NCBI GenBank assembly: GCA_029006195.1
Contig: JAQXGH010000024.1
Location: 20,636-84,635 of the forward strand
Length of the DNA: 64,000 bases
Origin: Bacillota bacterium
GTDB taxonomy: Bacteria > Bacillota > Clostridia > Peptostreptococcales > Anaerovoracaceae
Direction of reading: 5' to 3'
Shown piece after piece: positions 34,532-43,958 of the stretch; position 1 is the first letter of the stretch; every line of letters begins with the position of its first letter. The translations under genes were made by a program, and so were the position numbers. The notes below the pieces were generated by a model, which saw nothing but the letters and a program-made list of their open reading frames with translations, searched no databases and was not told the DNA's origin.

Positions 34532-37302
34532 TGAGACCGACTAAACTTGTAATGTCCGCTTTCGGACCATATGCCGGTGTAACAGAAATCGATTTAGATA
34601 CTCTTGGCAGTGAAGGACTCTATCTTATCACAGGGGATACAGGAGCCGGCAAGACTACTATATTTGATGCAATCACCTTCGCGCTTTTTGGTGAAGCAAG
34701 TGGTGATAACAGAAGTGGCAGCATGTTCAGATCTAAGTATGCCGACAGCAAGACTGAAACGTATGTTGAGCTTACTTTTGAACTGAAGGGAAAGGAATAT
34801 AAAATAAAGAGAAGCCCCGAACAGACAAGAGCTAAGATGAGGGGCGAAGGTACCAGGAATTATACTGCTGATGCAGAAATAATTCTGCCTGATAGAACTG
34901 TTACGAAAACAACGGAAGTAACTAAAGAAGTAATAAAGCTTCTAGGTATAGATAAAAATCAATTCACTCAGATAGCCATGATCGCTCAAGGAGACTTCCT
35001 CAAGCTGCTCAATGCATCGACTGAAGAGAGAATGAAGATTTTTCAGAAACTCTTTAACACATCCATATACTATGGGATCCAGGAGGAACTGAAGAGACAG
35101 TCGGGTGCCCTTAGAGATCAGAAGGATCAGGTCAGAGAAAGTATCAAGCAGTACATTGCAGGTATTTCCTGCGATGAGGAAGATGTATTATATGCAGACG
35201 TTTTAAAGGCTAAGTCAGAAGCTTTGACTATGGAGGATACATCTGAGCTTTTGGATAAACTTATTGTTCAGGATGAATCCGCAATGGATGAGCTGGACGG
35301 CAAGTTAACCGAAAAAGATAAAGAAATAAGCGAGATAGATAATGCTATTAGTAAGGCGGAGCAGCAGAATAGAACTATTGAGTCAATTAAGGTAAATGAG
35401 CGCAAGCTCCAAAGGCAGACAGAACTCATAGTTGAACTTGAAGAAAAAAAGAAGGCTGCAATAAAGAGAAAGCCGGAAGCTGAAGAGATGGCTAAAAGCA
35501 TCGCGGCCATTACTGCGGAGCTTGCTGAGTACATAGAACTTGATGAGAAGAAGGCAACTTGCGAGACTATCTTTACTGATATTGAAACTCTGAAGTCCAA
35601 ACTGGAAGAAAGTAGAATTAGCGAATCAAATCAGAAAGTTTCTTTAGAGAAGTTAAGAAGTGAGCAGGAATCGCTTTCTGGCGCCTTAGCTTCAAAGGCA
35701 GTATTAGTAAATAAGCAGGAGAAGCTGGCTAAAGAAGCTGATGAAATCGACAAACTGATTACAGATTTGGGTCAATACTTTGAATCAGATAAAGATCTTA
35801 AAGATGCCCAGGAAGACTATATCATTAAAATGGAGGATGCAAAGGCTGCAAGAGCCGATTACGACGCTAAGAACAAGGCATATCTTGATGAACAGGCTGG
35901 CATCATAGCAGAGACATTGATCTCAGGACAGCCTTGTCCGGTATGTGGTTCGACCGATCATCCTATGATTGCTGTTAAATCAGCAAATGCTCCATCTAAG
36001 GAAGAACTTAAGACAGCTAAGGAAAATGCAGATAAAAAGGATGCTCTAGCTGTATCTGCAAGCTCTAAGGCTAGCGGATTAAAGGCTGCAACAGATGAAA
36101 AGGCCGAAAATATATTCTCAAGAGCTAATAAACTGTCTGATTCAAGGGATATGAACAAGATAGGCCAGGCGCTTGAAATCAAGAATGAAGAGTTAGAGAA
36201 AGAAGCTGGTACGCTTAAAGAAAGCATTTTAGAGCTAGATGCTAAGATAAAACGCGCAGAAAAACTTAAGACAGAAATCCCTAATGCAGAGAAGAGCCTA
36301 GAAACTCTGAAGAGTGAAATCACAAAATCTGAGAAATCGATTGCGACAAAGGATGCTGAACTTAAGGCTGCTCTTGAAAGGGTGAAGGTTTTGGAAGAAA
36401 AGCTTAAGTTTGATTCCAAGAATTCAGCTGAAAAGAAAATCAGAGAATTAAAAACTGAAAGAGAATGTATTGAACAGGCAATAGAAAAAGCCGAAAACGA
36501 TTACAATACTTGCGAGAAACTCATTGCAGGGCTTAACTCTGCAATAGAAGAAGCGGGGAAGTCTTTAGATGAGAAGTTCGAATTTGATCTTGAAGGTGCC
36601 AGAGCAATTAAGGCGGAGCTTGAAGCGAATAGAATCAGCACTAGAAAGAAACTTCAGGCTGTGAGCAGTAGATTATTAAAGAACTTTGAAACTAAAGAAA
36701 AACTATCTCAAAAAATCAGTGAGGTAAGTGAAATCGAAAAACGCTGGACCTGGGTTAAAGACCTTTCGAATACAGCAAACGGAAACACTTCTGGTAATAA
36801 TGGCAAAATTATGCTTGAAACTTACGTTCAGACCACGTATTTCGACAGGATTATCCAGCATGCTAACAGCAGGCTGCGTGTAATGACAAACGGCCAGTAT
36901 GATCTTAAGAGAAAGGTCAGCGCCGATAATAAGAAGAGTCAGTTCGGATTGGACCTTGATGTTATCGACCACTATAACGGCAGCGAGAGAAGCGTTAAAA
37001 CTCTCTCCGGCGGTGAGTCATTTAAGGCTTCACTTGCTCTAGCTCTCGGACTAAGTGATGAAATCCAAGCTAATGCCGGTGGCATACAGTTAGACACTAT
37101 GTTTGTGGACGAGGGATTCGGTTCGCTGGATGAGGAATCTCTCCAGCAGGCAATCAGGATTCTTAAGGGTCTATCTGAGGGCAAAAAACTTGTAGGCATT
37201 ATTTCCCATGTTGGAGAACTTAAGAACAGTATCGATAAGCAGATAATTGTTACTAAAGACAGGACTGGCGGTAGTACTGTTAGGGTAAATAATCAGATGT
37301 AG
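34531..37302 (+). CDS. sbcC: Nuclease SbcCD subunit C (Rad50-like ATPase)
   Basis: SMC-like ATPase of 923 residues. Walker A is [16 protein letters not shown] (about residues 35-50); a Q-loop [10 protein letters not shown] follows. Two long coiled coils flank the zinc hook [10 protein letters not shown] (Cys469 and Cys472), which dimerises the apexes. The C-terminal ABC half has the signature [19 protein letters not shown] and Walker [17 protein letters not shown]. Complete and in frame with sbcD. Confidence 0.97.
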   Translation: MRPTKLVMSAFGPYAGVTEIDLDTLGSEGLYLITGDTGAGKTTIFDAITFALFGEASGDNRSGSMFRSKYADSKTETYVELTFELKGKEYKIKRSPEQTRAKMRGEGTRNYTADAEIILPDRTVTKTTEVTKEVIKLLGIDKNQFTQIAMIAQGDFLKLLNASTEERMKIFQKLFNTSIYYGIQEELKRQSGALRDQKDQVRESIKQYIAGISCDEEDVLYADVLKAKSEALTMEDTSELLDKLIVQDESAMDELDGKLTEKDKEISEIDNAISKAEQQNRTIESIKVNERKLQRQTELIVELEEKKKAAIKRKPEAEEMAKSIAAITAELAEYIELDEKKATCETIFTDIETLKSKLEESRISESNQKVSLEKLRSEQESLSGALASKAVLVNKQEKLAKEADEIDKLITDLGQYFESDKDLKDAQEDYIIKMEDAKAARADYDAKNKAYLDEQAGIIAETLISGQPCPVCGSTDHPMIAVKSANAPSKEELKTAKENADKKDALAVSASSKASGLKAATDEKAENIFSRANKLSDSRDMNKIGQALEIKNEELEKEAGTLKESILELDAKIKRAEKLKTEIPNAEKSLETLKSEITKSEKSIATKDAELKAALERVKVLEEKLKFDSKNSAEKKIRELKTERECIEQAIEKAENDYNTCEKLIAGLNSAIEEAGKSLDEKFEFDLEGARAIKAELEANRISTRKKLQAVSSRLLKNFETKEKLSQKISEVSEIEKRWTWVKDLSNTANGNTSGNNGKIMLETYVQTTYFDRIIQHANSRLRVMTNGQYDLKRKVSADNKKSQFGLDLDVIDHYNGSERSVKTLSGGESFKASLALALGLSDEIQANAGGIQLDTMFVDEGFGSLDEESLQQAIRILKGLSEGKKLVGIISHVGELKNSIDKQIIVTKDRTGGSTVRVNNQM

Positions 37303-37313
37303 GGGAAGAATAT

Positions 37314-38252
37314 ATGATAATTAAACTAAGTGAATTAATATCTAATATAAGCATGGTAGATGAAGAGACCAGATATGTTATCGAAGAAGAATCAGGTGAC
37401 ATATTAATGGTCTGGGGCACTACTATAGATGGAGAATATGAGCCTGAACTTATGGCAAAAGTAGAGAAGGGTGACGGGTTTATCTGTATGCCTCTAATTT
37501 CGGAGATCGACGAAAAGAAGGAGCTTGTCTTAGCTGAAAACGATATACCGGTTGAGGCAGCCTATGAAGCTATAGGAAGAGCCTGGGCAGGTCAGCATGG
37601 CATAGAGGTAGAGGATGACATAGAAAGCCAGATGGGACTATTAAATAACCCGGATATTCTAACTGAAACAGAGTATACAGAAGAGAAGTTCTTCGCTGAA
37701 ATGCATGACGGAATGCTTATAGATGGCGGAAGCCCGGCACACGCAGTAATGCATGAGCTTGCTCAGCATGCAATAAAAACAACTATGGAGATAAACAATA
37801 AATACCATACTCCAGAGGAGATGACGGGGCTATTAAGTGAGCTTACAGGAAGAGAAGTGGACAGTAGTGTCGTGCTTTTCCCTCCAATTACAAGTGACTG
37901 CGGTAAAAACATACACTTTGGTAAAAACGTGTTTATAAATTCAGGATGCAGATTCCAGGATCAGGGTGGTATTTACATTGACGACGGAGCTTTAATTGGT
38001 CATAACGTAGTTATGGCAACTGTAAATCATCTTGAAGATCCGCAGGAAAGAGCCAGTATGGTCCTCGCTTCAATAAAAATCGGAAAGAATGTATGGATAG
38101 GTTCAAATTCCACAATTCTTTCCGGCGTTAATACCGGTGATGGCGCCATTGTTGCTGCAGGAGCTGTAGTAACAATGGATGTTCCTGCAGATACAGTTGT
38201 AGGAGGTGTTCCAGCCAAAGTATTAAGAAAAGTTAAAAGAAAAAGTCTTTAG
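37314..38252 (+). CDS. Two-domain protein: uncharacterised N-terminal domain plus hexapeptide acetyltransferase
   Basis: The C-terminal part (about 125-312) is a left-handed beta-helix O-acetyltransferase of the maltose/galactoside (LacA/Maa) type: [35 protein letters not shown] (catalytic His), [15 protein letters not shown] and [20 protein letters not shown]. The N-terminal 110 or so residues are acidic with alternating strands and helices ([17 protein letters not shown]) and resemble UPF0158-like proteins; I am not sure of that. Maltose acetyltransferases are usually about 185-200 residues, so this is an unusual fusion at 312. It starts 11 bp after sbcC and ends just before the FGGY kinase. 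Confidence 0.8.
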   Translation: MIIKLSELISNISMVDEETRYVIEEESGDILMVWGTTIDGEYEPELMAKVEKGDGFICMPLISEIDEKKELVLAENDIPVEAAYEAIGRAWAGQHGIEVEDDIESQMGLLNNPDILTETEYTEEKFFAEMHDGMLIDGGSPAHAVMHELAQHAIKTTMEINNKYHTPEEMTGLLSELTGREVDSSVVLFPPITSDCGKNIHFGKNVFINSGCRFQDQGGIYIDDGALIGHNVVMATVNHLEDPQERASMVLASIKIGKNVWIGSNSTILSGVNTGDGAIVAAGAVVTMDVPADTVVGGVPAKVLRKVKRKSL

Positions 38253-38287
38253 TGCGTAGCCAAGAAATTACATTAAAGGGGAGAAGA

Positions 38288-39874
38288 ATGATTATGATCG
38301 ACGTTCTTAAGGCAAAGAAAGCCGGAATCAGAACAGAAGAATATATACTGGCTGTAGATATGGGAACTACTGCTTTCAAGGCTGCAGTGTTTGATTATGA
38401 CGGCAAGGAGCTGGGATGTGCTACAAGGGAATACAGCATAATCGCTCCACATCCAGGCTGGGCTGAAGTTGAAGTCTCAACGTATGTTGAAGCTTTTAAT
38501 TATGTTATAAACAAAGCCATCGAGAATGTTGCTGAAAGGCAGCCGGATAACGAAGAGCCGATTACACTTGCTGATATACTGACTGTTGGTTTCTCATGTC
38601 AGTGCGAAACCAGTGTATTTCTTGATAAGGATGGGAAGCCACTCCGCAATGCCATCGTTTGGTTAGATACCAGAGCTTCTAAGCAGGCCGAAGATATTGT
38701 TGATACATTCGGCAGCAGAACAGTACAGAAGAATACTGGACAGGTCGGTGCTGATGCCATTTGGCCAGGCGCTAAGCTCTTATGGCTTAAGGAAAATGAG
38801 CCGGAAGTGTTTGGCGGTATAGATAAGGTTCTTCAGCTTAATAGTTATATGGCATATCTTCTCACAGGTAGATTTGTCAGCGAAGATTCCATGCTGGGAA
38901 GCAGCATTTATTTTAATGTTAATACCAGAAAGTATTGGGCAGAAATGCTTGACTATATAGGAATCACAGAAAATCAGCTTCCTGATATCAGAAGACCTGG
39001 CGATTATGTAGGTAATGTTTCAGTTGACGCTGCCAGTGAATTCGGATTCTCAACTTATACAGCTGTCAGCATAGGTGGAACTGATCTGGCATGCGCTGCT
39101 ATAGGTAGCGGTAATATCAAGCCGGGAGACTTTTCTGACTCTACTGGATCATCTATTTGTACAATGACACTTGTGGATCATTTAGTTATAGACCCTGACA
39201 AGCATATGCCTTGCTACTGCAGTGCTCTTCCTGGAATGTTCATGGTGCATTCATATGGTAACGGCGGAATGTTCATGAAATGGTTTAGAGATATCCTATG
39301 TGACAAGGAAATGGAAATAGAAGCAGGCGGCGGTAAGAATGCTTATGATCAGCTGGATATTCTGGCTGCACAGGCACCTGCCGGCTGCGGAGGACTTATT
39401 GCACTTCCTCATCTGCAGGGAAGTGGACCTCCATGGGTAAACCCTAATGCAAAGGCTGTATTCTACGGCATGACATTAGCTCATACCAAGGCTCACTTTG
39501 TTAGAGCTATTATGGAAAGTGTGACAATGGTATTATCATGCATCATCGATGCAACAGAGAGACTTGATATTAAAGTAGATAAGATTGTTACAACTGGCGG
39601 CGGGGCACTGAGCCCTATATGGTGCCAGATAAAGGCTGATGTTACTGGACGTCCAGTAATTACAACAGTTAATAACGAAAGTTCAGGATGCCTGGGTGCT
39701 GCGATTCTGGCCGGACTTTCATCAGGTGCTTGGCCTGACCTTGAAACTGCATGCGAAGCGACTATCCGTCAGGACATCGTATATAAACCAAATCCTGAAA
39801 ACCGTGAAGTATATGATAAGACGCTGGCTGATTTCAAGCAGCTTATGGGCTGTCTTGAGCCAATGTTTAAGTAA
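38288..39874 (+). CDS. FGGY-family carbohydrate kinase
   Basis: ATP-dependent sugar or polyol kinase of 528 residues with the two FGGY domains: LAVDMGTTAFKAAVFD (phosphate-1 loop), HPGWAEVE, IVWLDTRASKQAE, SIGGTDLACAAIGSG and TTGGGALSPIWCQIKADV, the last being the FGGY signature region. It lacks features of glycerol kinase and is closer to xylulokinase-type members; substrate unknown. I chose ATG 38288 behind AAAGGGGAG; a GTG at 38252 lacks a site and overlaps the previous stop. It is the last plus-strand gene before the terminator at 39881. Confidence 0.88.
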   Translation: MIMIDVLKAKKAGIRTEEYILAVDMGTTAFKAAVFDYDGKELGCATREYSIIAPHPGWAEVEVSTYVEAFNYVINKAIENVAERQPDNEEPITLADILTVGFSCQCETSVFLDKDGKPLRNAIVWLDTRASKQAEDIVDTFGSRTVQKNTGQVGADAIWPGAKLLWLKENEPEVFGGIDKVLQLNSYMAYLLTGRFVSEDSMLGSSIYFNVNTRKYWAEMLDYIGITENQLPDIRRPGDYVGNVSVDAASEFGFSTYTAVSIGGTDLACAAIGSGNIKPGDFSDSTGSSICTMTLVDHLVIDPDKHMPCYCSALPGMFMVHSYGNGGMFMKWFRDILCDKEMEIEAGGGKNAYDQLDILAAQAPAGCGGLIALPHLQGSGPPWVNPNAKAVFYGMTLAHTKAHFVRAIMESVTMVLSCIIDATERLDIKVDKIVTTGGGALSPIWCQIKADVTGRPVITTVNNESSGCLGAAILAGLSSGAWPDLETACEATIRQDIVYKPNPENREVYDKTLADFKQLMGCLEPMFK

Positions 39875-39880
39875 ATAATA

Positions 39881-39916
39881 AGAACCACTGCAATTAATCA
39901 GTGGTTCTATTTTTTT
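39881..39916. terminator. Bidirectional terminator
   Basis: Perfect 10-bp stem AGAACCACTG / CAGTGGTTCT (39881-39890 with 39899-39908). T-runs flank it on both strands (ATTTTTTT on plus; TTATTATTT on minus). It separates the FGGY kinase from the convergent 171-residue gene. Confidence 0.85.
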
Positions 39917-40430
39917 AATTAACACCTATGTCTATAAGATCACCTGTAAGTGAATCCAGCGCCTTATATTTCTTCTCGTCATTTGATAAGTTATGAAATT
40001 CGAATACGTAGAGCGGTTTATACATTCGCTCGCATTTGTAGTCGTCAAGCTCTGGTGGAGCGTTCAGTGTCTTAAATTTACGCATTATTCCGCGTTTATT
40101 GTATTCCCAGGACTGGGAAAGCGCCTGCTCTAAAGTCAACTTATCTGCAAGTACGCACACATCATCGACTTCCTGGCTTTCGGAAGAGGGTAGCATAGCC
40201 AGTTTACCTGGAGCCATGACCACTTCGTCAAAACCTGCATAGTAGCCGCCGTATCTTCTTGTTTTCTTAGTTGCCTGAAGCCCAACTCTGAATTGAAAAA
40301 TCCAGCAAAGGCTATAAAGCGTATTTATATGTGTAATTGTCATATCCGGAAGGTTCTTTGATTTACTCATTCTTTTTAAGAACATTTCCGGAGTATATCT
40401 CAGTCCTTTGAGAACGTCTATTCTAGCCAT
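39915..40430 (-). CDS. Uncharacterised protein cotranscribed with a sodium:solute symporter
   Basis: I do not recognise this 171-residue protein. It is soluble, with mixed alpha/beta character, a basic N-terminal third (TKKTRRYGGYYAGFDE), an acidic middle and the C-terminal stretch YKPLYVFEFHNLSNDEKKYKALD. It has no signal peptide or membrane segment and no obvious helix-turn-helix. Its ATG follows the symporter stop by nine bases with an AAGGAT site, so the two form one operon. A role in using or sensing the transported solute is only an inference from position. Confidence 0.7.
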   Translation of the reverse strand: MARIDVLKGLRYTPEMFLKRMSKSKNLPDMTITHINTLYSLCWIFQFRVGLQATKKTRRYGGYYAGFDEVVMAPGKLAMLPSSESQEVDDVCVLADKLTLEQALSQSWEYNKRGIMRKFKTLNAPPELDDYKCERMYKPLYVFEFHNLSNDEKKYKALDSLTGDLIDIGVN

Positions 40431-40439
40431 TATTTATCC

Positions 40440-42095
40440 TTACTTTGCTGTGCAAACGCTGAGGCATTCGCTGTTTTCTGCCTTTGCAATTAACTGAGCA
40501 AACTGGTTTTCATTCATCTGGATTCCTGCTGCCATAGTGTTCTTGCCACCATCTAAATCTTCATACTGCTTAGCATAATCCATCATATCGAGAACTTCCT
40601 GTGTAGGCTTCTTAGTGATGAGGCTGACAATAATGTAAGCTGCGATTGCCAGAACCAGCGCTGCGAAGAATGTATGTGTATTGGCAAGAAGTGAAGGCAT
40701 ATTAGGATTATCCTGTACCAGATAATACCACAGTGAACCTACAACTGAACCAGTGAGCATTGCTGCTACTGCGCCGCCCTTAGTTCCCTTCTTCCAGTAG
40801 AGTCCGCCAACGATACATGGGATGAAAGCAGGTGAGAGAACTGACCATGCGATCCATGTGAGTTGGTATACGCCAACTGAGAAGAGTGGAATGAAGCACA
40901 TTGCACCTGATATTGCTCCGAAGATGTAAGTTGACCATCTAGTGATCATCATCTTGCTATCTTCTGTAGTGTTTGGACGAAGGAATCCGATGAGGTCATT
41001 ACCTACTGATGCGCCGATTACCATGAGCAGTGCACTTGCTGTTGACATAATAGCTGCTGTAGCGCCTGCCAGGATAAGTCCTGCAACTGGAGCAGGGAGG
41101 TTAGCCAGTGCCAGCATTGGCATAATGTATTCTGCGTTTCCATCAGGAAGCATTGAAGCGTCAGGGTAAGCTACACGGCCAACCATACCGAGAATGTATA
41201 CGCCAAATGCGAGTACGAATCCGAAACATGCACCAATGAGTGGTACCAGTCTGATTGACTTTTCGTCCTTAACTGCAACTGTCTTGATAATGAGGTGAGG
41301 CTGACCCATGTAACCGATGAAGTAAACAAGAGCGATACCAGCGATCATGAGTGGAGCTCCCTTGAGGTAGTAATCTTCACCCCAGAGTGTAGCGAGACCT
41401 TCGTTGATTTCGGCAAGTCCGTGGTTCATGCCTGTAAGACCATTTACGCTGCTGATACTTACAGGAATGAGGATGAAGAGTCCGATAATCATAAGGATCG
41501 ACTGAACGAAGTCAGTATATGCTACTGAGAGATATCCGCCAGCACCTGTATAGATAAGGATGATGAGACATCCGATTACGAGCGAAATTGTGTAATTCCA
41601 TCCTGTAATACATGATATCAGGATACCCATTGCCATGAATTCAACAAGAAGTGAAACAACCATTGCTACGATAAGAATAATTACTGAAAGAAGTCTAACT
41701 ACTTTACTGTCATATCTATGGCCGAAGAATTCAGGAATAGTCAGAGCCTTTGATTTCTCTGTGTATCTTCTCATTCTTCTGGCGATGATACCGAAGTTTA
41801 AGATAGGGCCGAATACGTCACCAGGAGCAGCCCAGAGCGCTGAAGCACCGGCTTCCCAACCGTACTGAGGACCTGCAACGTACATGCCGCCGCCAAGTGA
41901 ACTTGATCCGTGTGCCAGGGCTGTGATCCAAGGGCCCATGCTTCTGCCGCCAACGAACCAGTCTTCTGAGTTTTTAACTTTACCTGCTGCCCATAAACCT
42001 ACACCGATAATAATCAGAAGGTAGATAATAAGCATGATAGGAACTATGATAGGAATTTCAAATCCTAATGCCTGTTCAAGGCCTTGTATTGTCAT
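40440..42095 (-). CDS. Sodium:solute symporter (SSS family)
   Basis: Thirteen-to-fourteen-segment symporter of 551 residues. The first segment is followed by WFVGGRSMGPWITALAHGSSSLGG, typical of SSS proteins, and FGHRYDSKVVRLLSV and YTGAGGYLSVAYTDFVQSILM match the PutP/PanF-like core. The long C-terminal tail carries LDMMDYAKQYED. Substrate unknown; proline, pantothenate and other solutes are used by relatives. The 37-residue peptide gene lies 62 bp upstream and the 171-residue gene just downstream, suggesting a three-gene unit from the promoter at 42301-42329. Confidence 0.9.
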   Translation of the reverse strand: MTIQGLEQALGFEIPIIVPIMLIIYLLIIIGVGLWAAGKVKNSEDWFVGGRSMGPWITALAHGSSSLGGGMYVAGPQYGWEAGASALWAAPGDVFGPILNFGIIARRMRRYTEKSKALTIPEFFGHRYDSKVVRLLSVIILIVAMVVSLLVEFMAMGILISCITGWNYTISLVIGCLIILIYTGAGGYLSVAYTDFVQSILMIIGLFILIPVSISSVNGLTGMNHGLAEINEGLATLWGEDYYLKGAPLMIAGIALVYFIGYMGQPHLIIKTVAVKDEKSIRLVPLIGACFGFVLAFGVYILGMVGRVAYPDASMLPDGNAEYIMPMLALANLPAPVAGLILAGATAAIMSTASALLMVIGASVGNDLIGFLRPNTTEDSKMMITRWSTYIFGAISGAMCFIPLFSVGVYQLTWIAWSVLSPAFIPCIVGGLYWKKGTKGGAVAAMLTGSVVGSLWYYLVQDNPNMPSLLANTHTFFAALVLAIAAYIIVSLITKKPTQEVLDMMDYAKQYEDLDGGKNTMAAGIQMNENQFAQLIAKAENSECLSVCTAK

Positions 42096-42157
42096 AATAA
42101 AATAACCTCTCTAATACTAATAACTAATAGATAATTTCTGTTAAATAGAATTGTTGA

Positions 42158-42271
42158 TTATAATCTCCATAAGCCTTTATAAAAGGTTATGGTTGCAACA
42201 GCTGCAACAACAACGGTGCCTATGATAAGAGCTGCTGTGCTTGTTGGAAAATCAAAAAACCAATGTACCAT
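42158..42271 (-). CDS. Small membrane protein (37 aa), probable symporter accessory subunit
   Basis: Too short for most gene finders. It reads MVHWFFDFPTSTAALIIGTV and continues to a basic end, FYKGLWRL. A single membrane helix covers about residues 12-31. The ATG is preceded by GGGAGG nine bases upstream. It lies directly upstream of the SSS symporter in the same orientation. Several transporter families (for example MetS with the NSS transporter MetP) have such one-helix partners, which is why I read it as an accessory subunit. Confidence 0.7.
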   Translation of the reverse strand: MVHWFFDFPTSTAALIIGTVVVAAVATITFYKGLWRL

Positions 42272-42300
42272 AAAATACCTCCCTTTAAAATTATGCTCAT

Positions 42301-42329
42301 ATCTTAACATATATATCCATATGATTCAA
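42301..42329 (-). promoter_or_regulatory. Promoter of the small-peptide/symporter operon
   Basis: On the minus strand TTGAAT (42329-42324), 17-bp spacer, TAAGAT (42306-42301). Confidence 0.55.
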
Positions 42330-42376
42330 CGCTTTAATGGGATAAAACAATAAACCTTTAAAGATTAAAGGGAGCA

Positions 42377-42405
42377 TTGACCAAAGCACCCCAAAAAGTT
42401 AAAAT
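42377..42405 (+). promoter_or_regulatory. Promoter of the GlpO-like oxidoreductase operon
   Basis: TTGACC (42377-42382), 17-bp spacer, TAAAAT (42400-42405). It diverges from the symporter promoter, leaving about 48 bp between the two -35 boxes. Confidence 0.6.
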
Positions 42406-42471
42406 ATCTATATATGTCAAAAAATAACAATGATTTGCATATAAATTTGTTACCTATACATAGGAGAAGAT

Positions 42472-43947
42472 ATGTACGATGTCATAGTAATAGGAGCTGG
42501 TGTTGTGGGATCAGCCACAGCAAGAGAGCTTTCAAGATATAAAATCAATGCTTTAGTACTGGAAAAAGGTCATGATGTTTGTGCTGGAGCGACAAAAGCC
42601 GGAGGCGGAATGATCCATGCAGGATTTGACCCTGTTCCTGGCAGCAATAAAGCTAAATATAATGTAGAAGGCTGCAAGCTCATGTATGAAACTTGTGATG
42701 AACTGGGAGTTCCTTATATGAAAAATGGAACAACTGTATTCGCAACTGATGATAAAAGCATGCAGGAACTCTATAAACTTCAAGAGACTGCTACTGCTAA
42801 TAAAGTGAATGTAGAAATCATTACCGGACAGAAGCTTAAGGAAATGCAACCTGATATTGGTGATGATGTTGTTGGTATCCTCTGGGCGCCTGATGGTGGT
42901 GTTACTGATCCCTTTGAAGTTACATATGCACTTGCTGAAAATGCCTGCGTTAACGGTGTGGAATTCATTAAGGACGCAGAGGTTACTGATATAATCAAAA
43001 CTGACTACGGTTTTGAGGTTAAGGGTGCAGACTTTGCATACCAGACTAAACTCATAATCAACTGTGCCGGAGGTCATGCAGACGTTATCAACAATATGGT
43101 TTCCGAAGATACTTATAAGATTATTCCTAGATACGGTGCGCATATAGTAATAGACAAGAAGCTTGCCGGCAGACTCAATACTACTCTTATTGAGACGCCG
43201 CATGACCTTCCTGGCGGTGGACACACTAAGGGTATGGCTATTATTCCTACTATGGGAGGAACTATGATTCTGGGCTGCGATGCTACAGAAATGATCGACC
43301 CGGATCACGGCGCCGTTCCGCAGGATTCACTGGATCAGGTAATTGATTACTTCAAGGTGGCTTGGAAATACCTGCCTGTAGGTAAGGAATGTGAAGAATT
43401 CCCGGTTGATAAGATTATTTCAATGTTTGGAGGATGTAGACCTCACTGCGATAGAAATGACTTCATTATAGGTGAGCCTGCAGATGCTCCCGGATTTATC
43501 AATGCTGGTGGCATTGAATCACCAGGGTTTACTTCATCCATTGCTATAGCCAAAGAAGTGGTTAGAATAGCCTGCGATAAACTCAAACCGGAAGCAAATG
43601 ATAAATTTAATCCTTATAGGAAAGCTAGAAAGCCTTTTAGAGAAATGACTCCAGGAGAAAAGAAGGCGGCAATAGAATCTGATCCTGACTATGCTAAGGT
43701 CGTTTGCAGATGCGAAATCGTAACTGAAGCTGAGATTCGAGATGCGATAAGAAGACCTGTTGGCGCTAGATCTGTAGCTGAGGTCAAACTCAGGACAAGA
43801 GCTGGAATGGGTAGATGTCAGGGTGGTTTCTGCAGTACTAGAGTAGTTGAAATACTCGCTGAAGAACTTGGTGTAGATCAATCTGAGATAACTCAGTGCG
43901 GTGGTCATTCACTGATACTAACTGCTAAAACAGGAACAAATCTATAA
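42472..43947 (+). CDS. GlpA/GlpO-like FAD-dependent glycerol-3-phosphate dehydrogenase
   Basis: FAD oxidoreductase of 491 residues. The N-terminal FAD loop is VIGAGVVGSATARELSRY; GATKAGGGMIHAGFDP follows in the DAO domain; GGIESPGFTSSIAIA closes the FAD site. The C-terminal 80 residues form a BFD-like [2Fe-2S] domain with CRCE and GRCQGGFC. This plan matches the anaerobic G3P dehydrogenase proteins of clostridia. With the next two genes it makes the typical operon of dehydrogenase, NAD(P)H/FAD oxidoreductase and DUF1667 protein. The exact substrate (G3P or a related 2-hydroxy acid) is inferred. Confidence 0.85.
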   Translation: MYDVIVIGAGVVGSATARELSRYKINALVLEKGHDVCAGATKAGGGMIHAGFDPVPGSNKAKYNVEGCKLMYETCDELGVPYMKNGTTVFATDDKSMQELYKLQETATANKVNVEIITGQKLKEMQPDIGDDVVGILWAPDGGVTDPFEVTYALAENACVNGVEFIKDAEVTDIIKTDYGFEVKGADFAYQTKLIINCAGGHADVINNMVSEDTYKIIPRYGAHIVIDKKLAGRLNTTLIETPHDLPGGGHTKGMAIIPTMGGTMILGCDATEMIDPDHGAVPQDSLDQVIDYFKVAWKYLPVGKECEEFPVDKIISMFGGCRPHCDRNDFIIGEPADAPGFINAGGIESPGFTSSIAIAKEVVRIACDKLKPEANDKFNPYRKARKPFREMTPGEKKAAIESDPDYAKVVCRCEIVTEAEIRDAIRRPVGARSVAEVKLRTRAGMGRCQGGFCSTRVVEILAEELGVDQSEITQCGGHSLILTAKTGTNL

Positions 43948-43958
43948 GGATAGTTAAA

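Noticed and set aside
38288..39874. Naming the FGGY kinase as glycerol kinase because a GlpO-like gene is near
   Set aside because: The N-terminal and FGGY signature stretches are not glycerol-kinase-like, and the GlpO-like operon is a separate, later unit with its own promoter.
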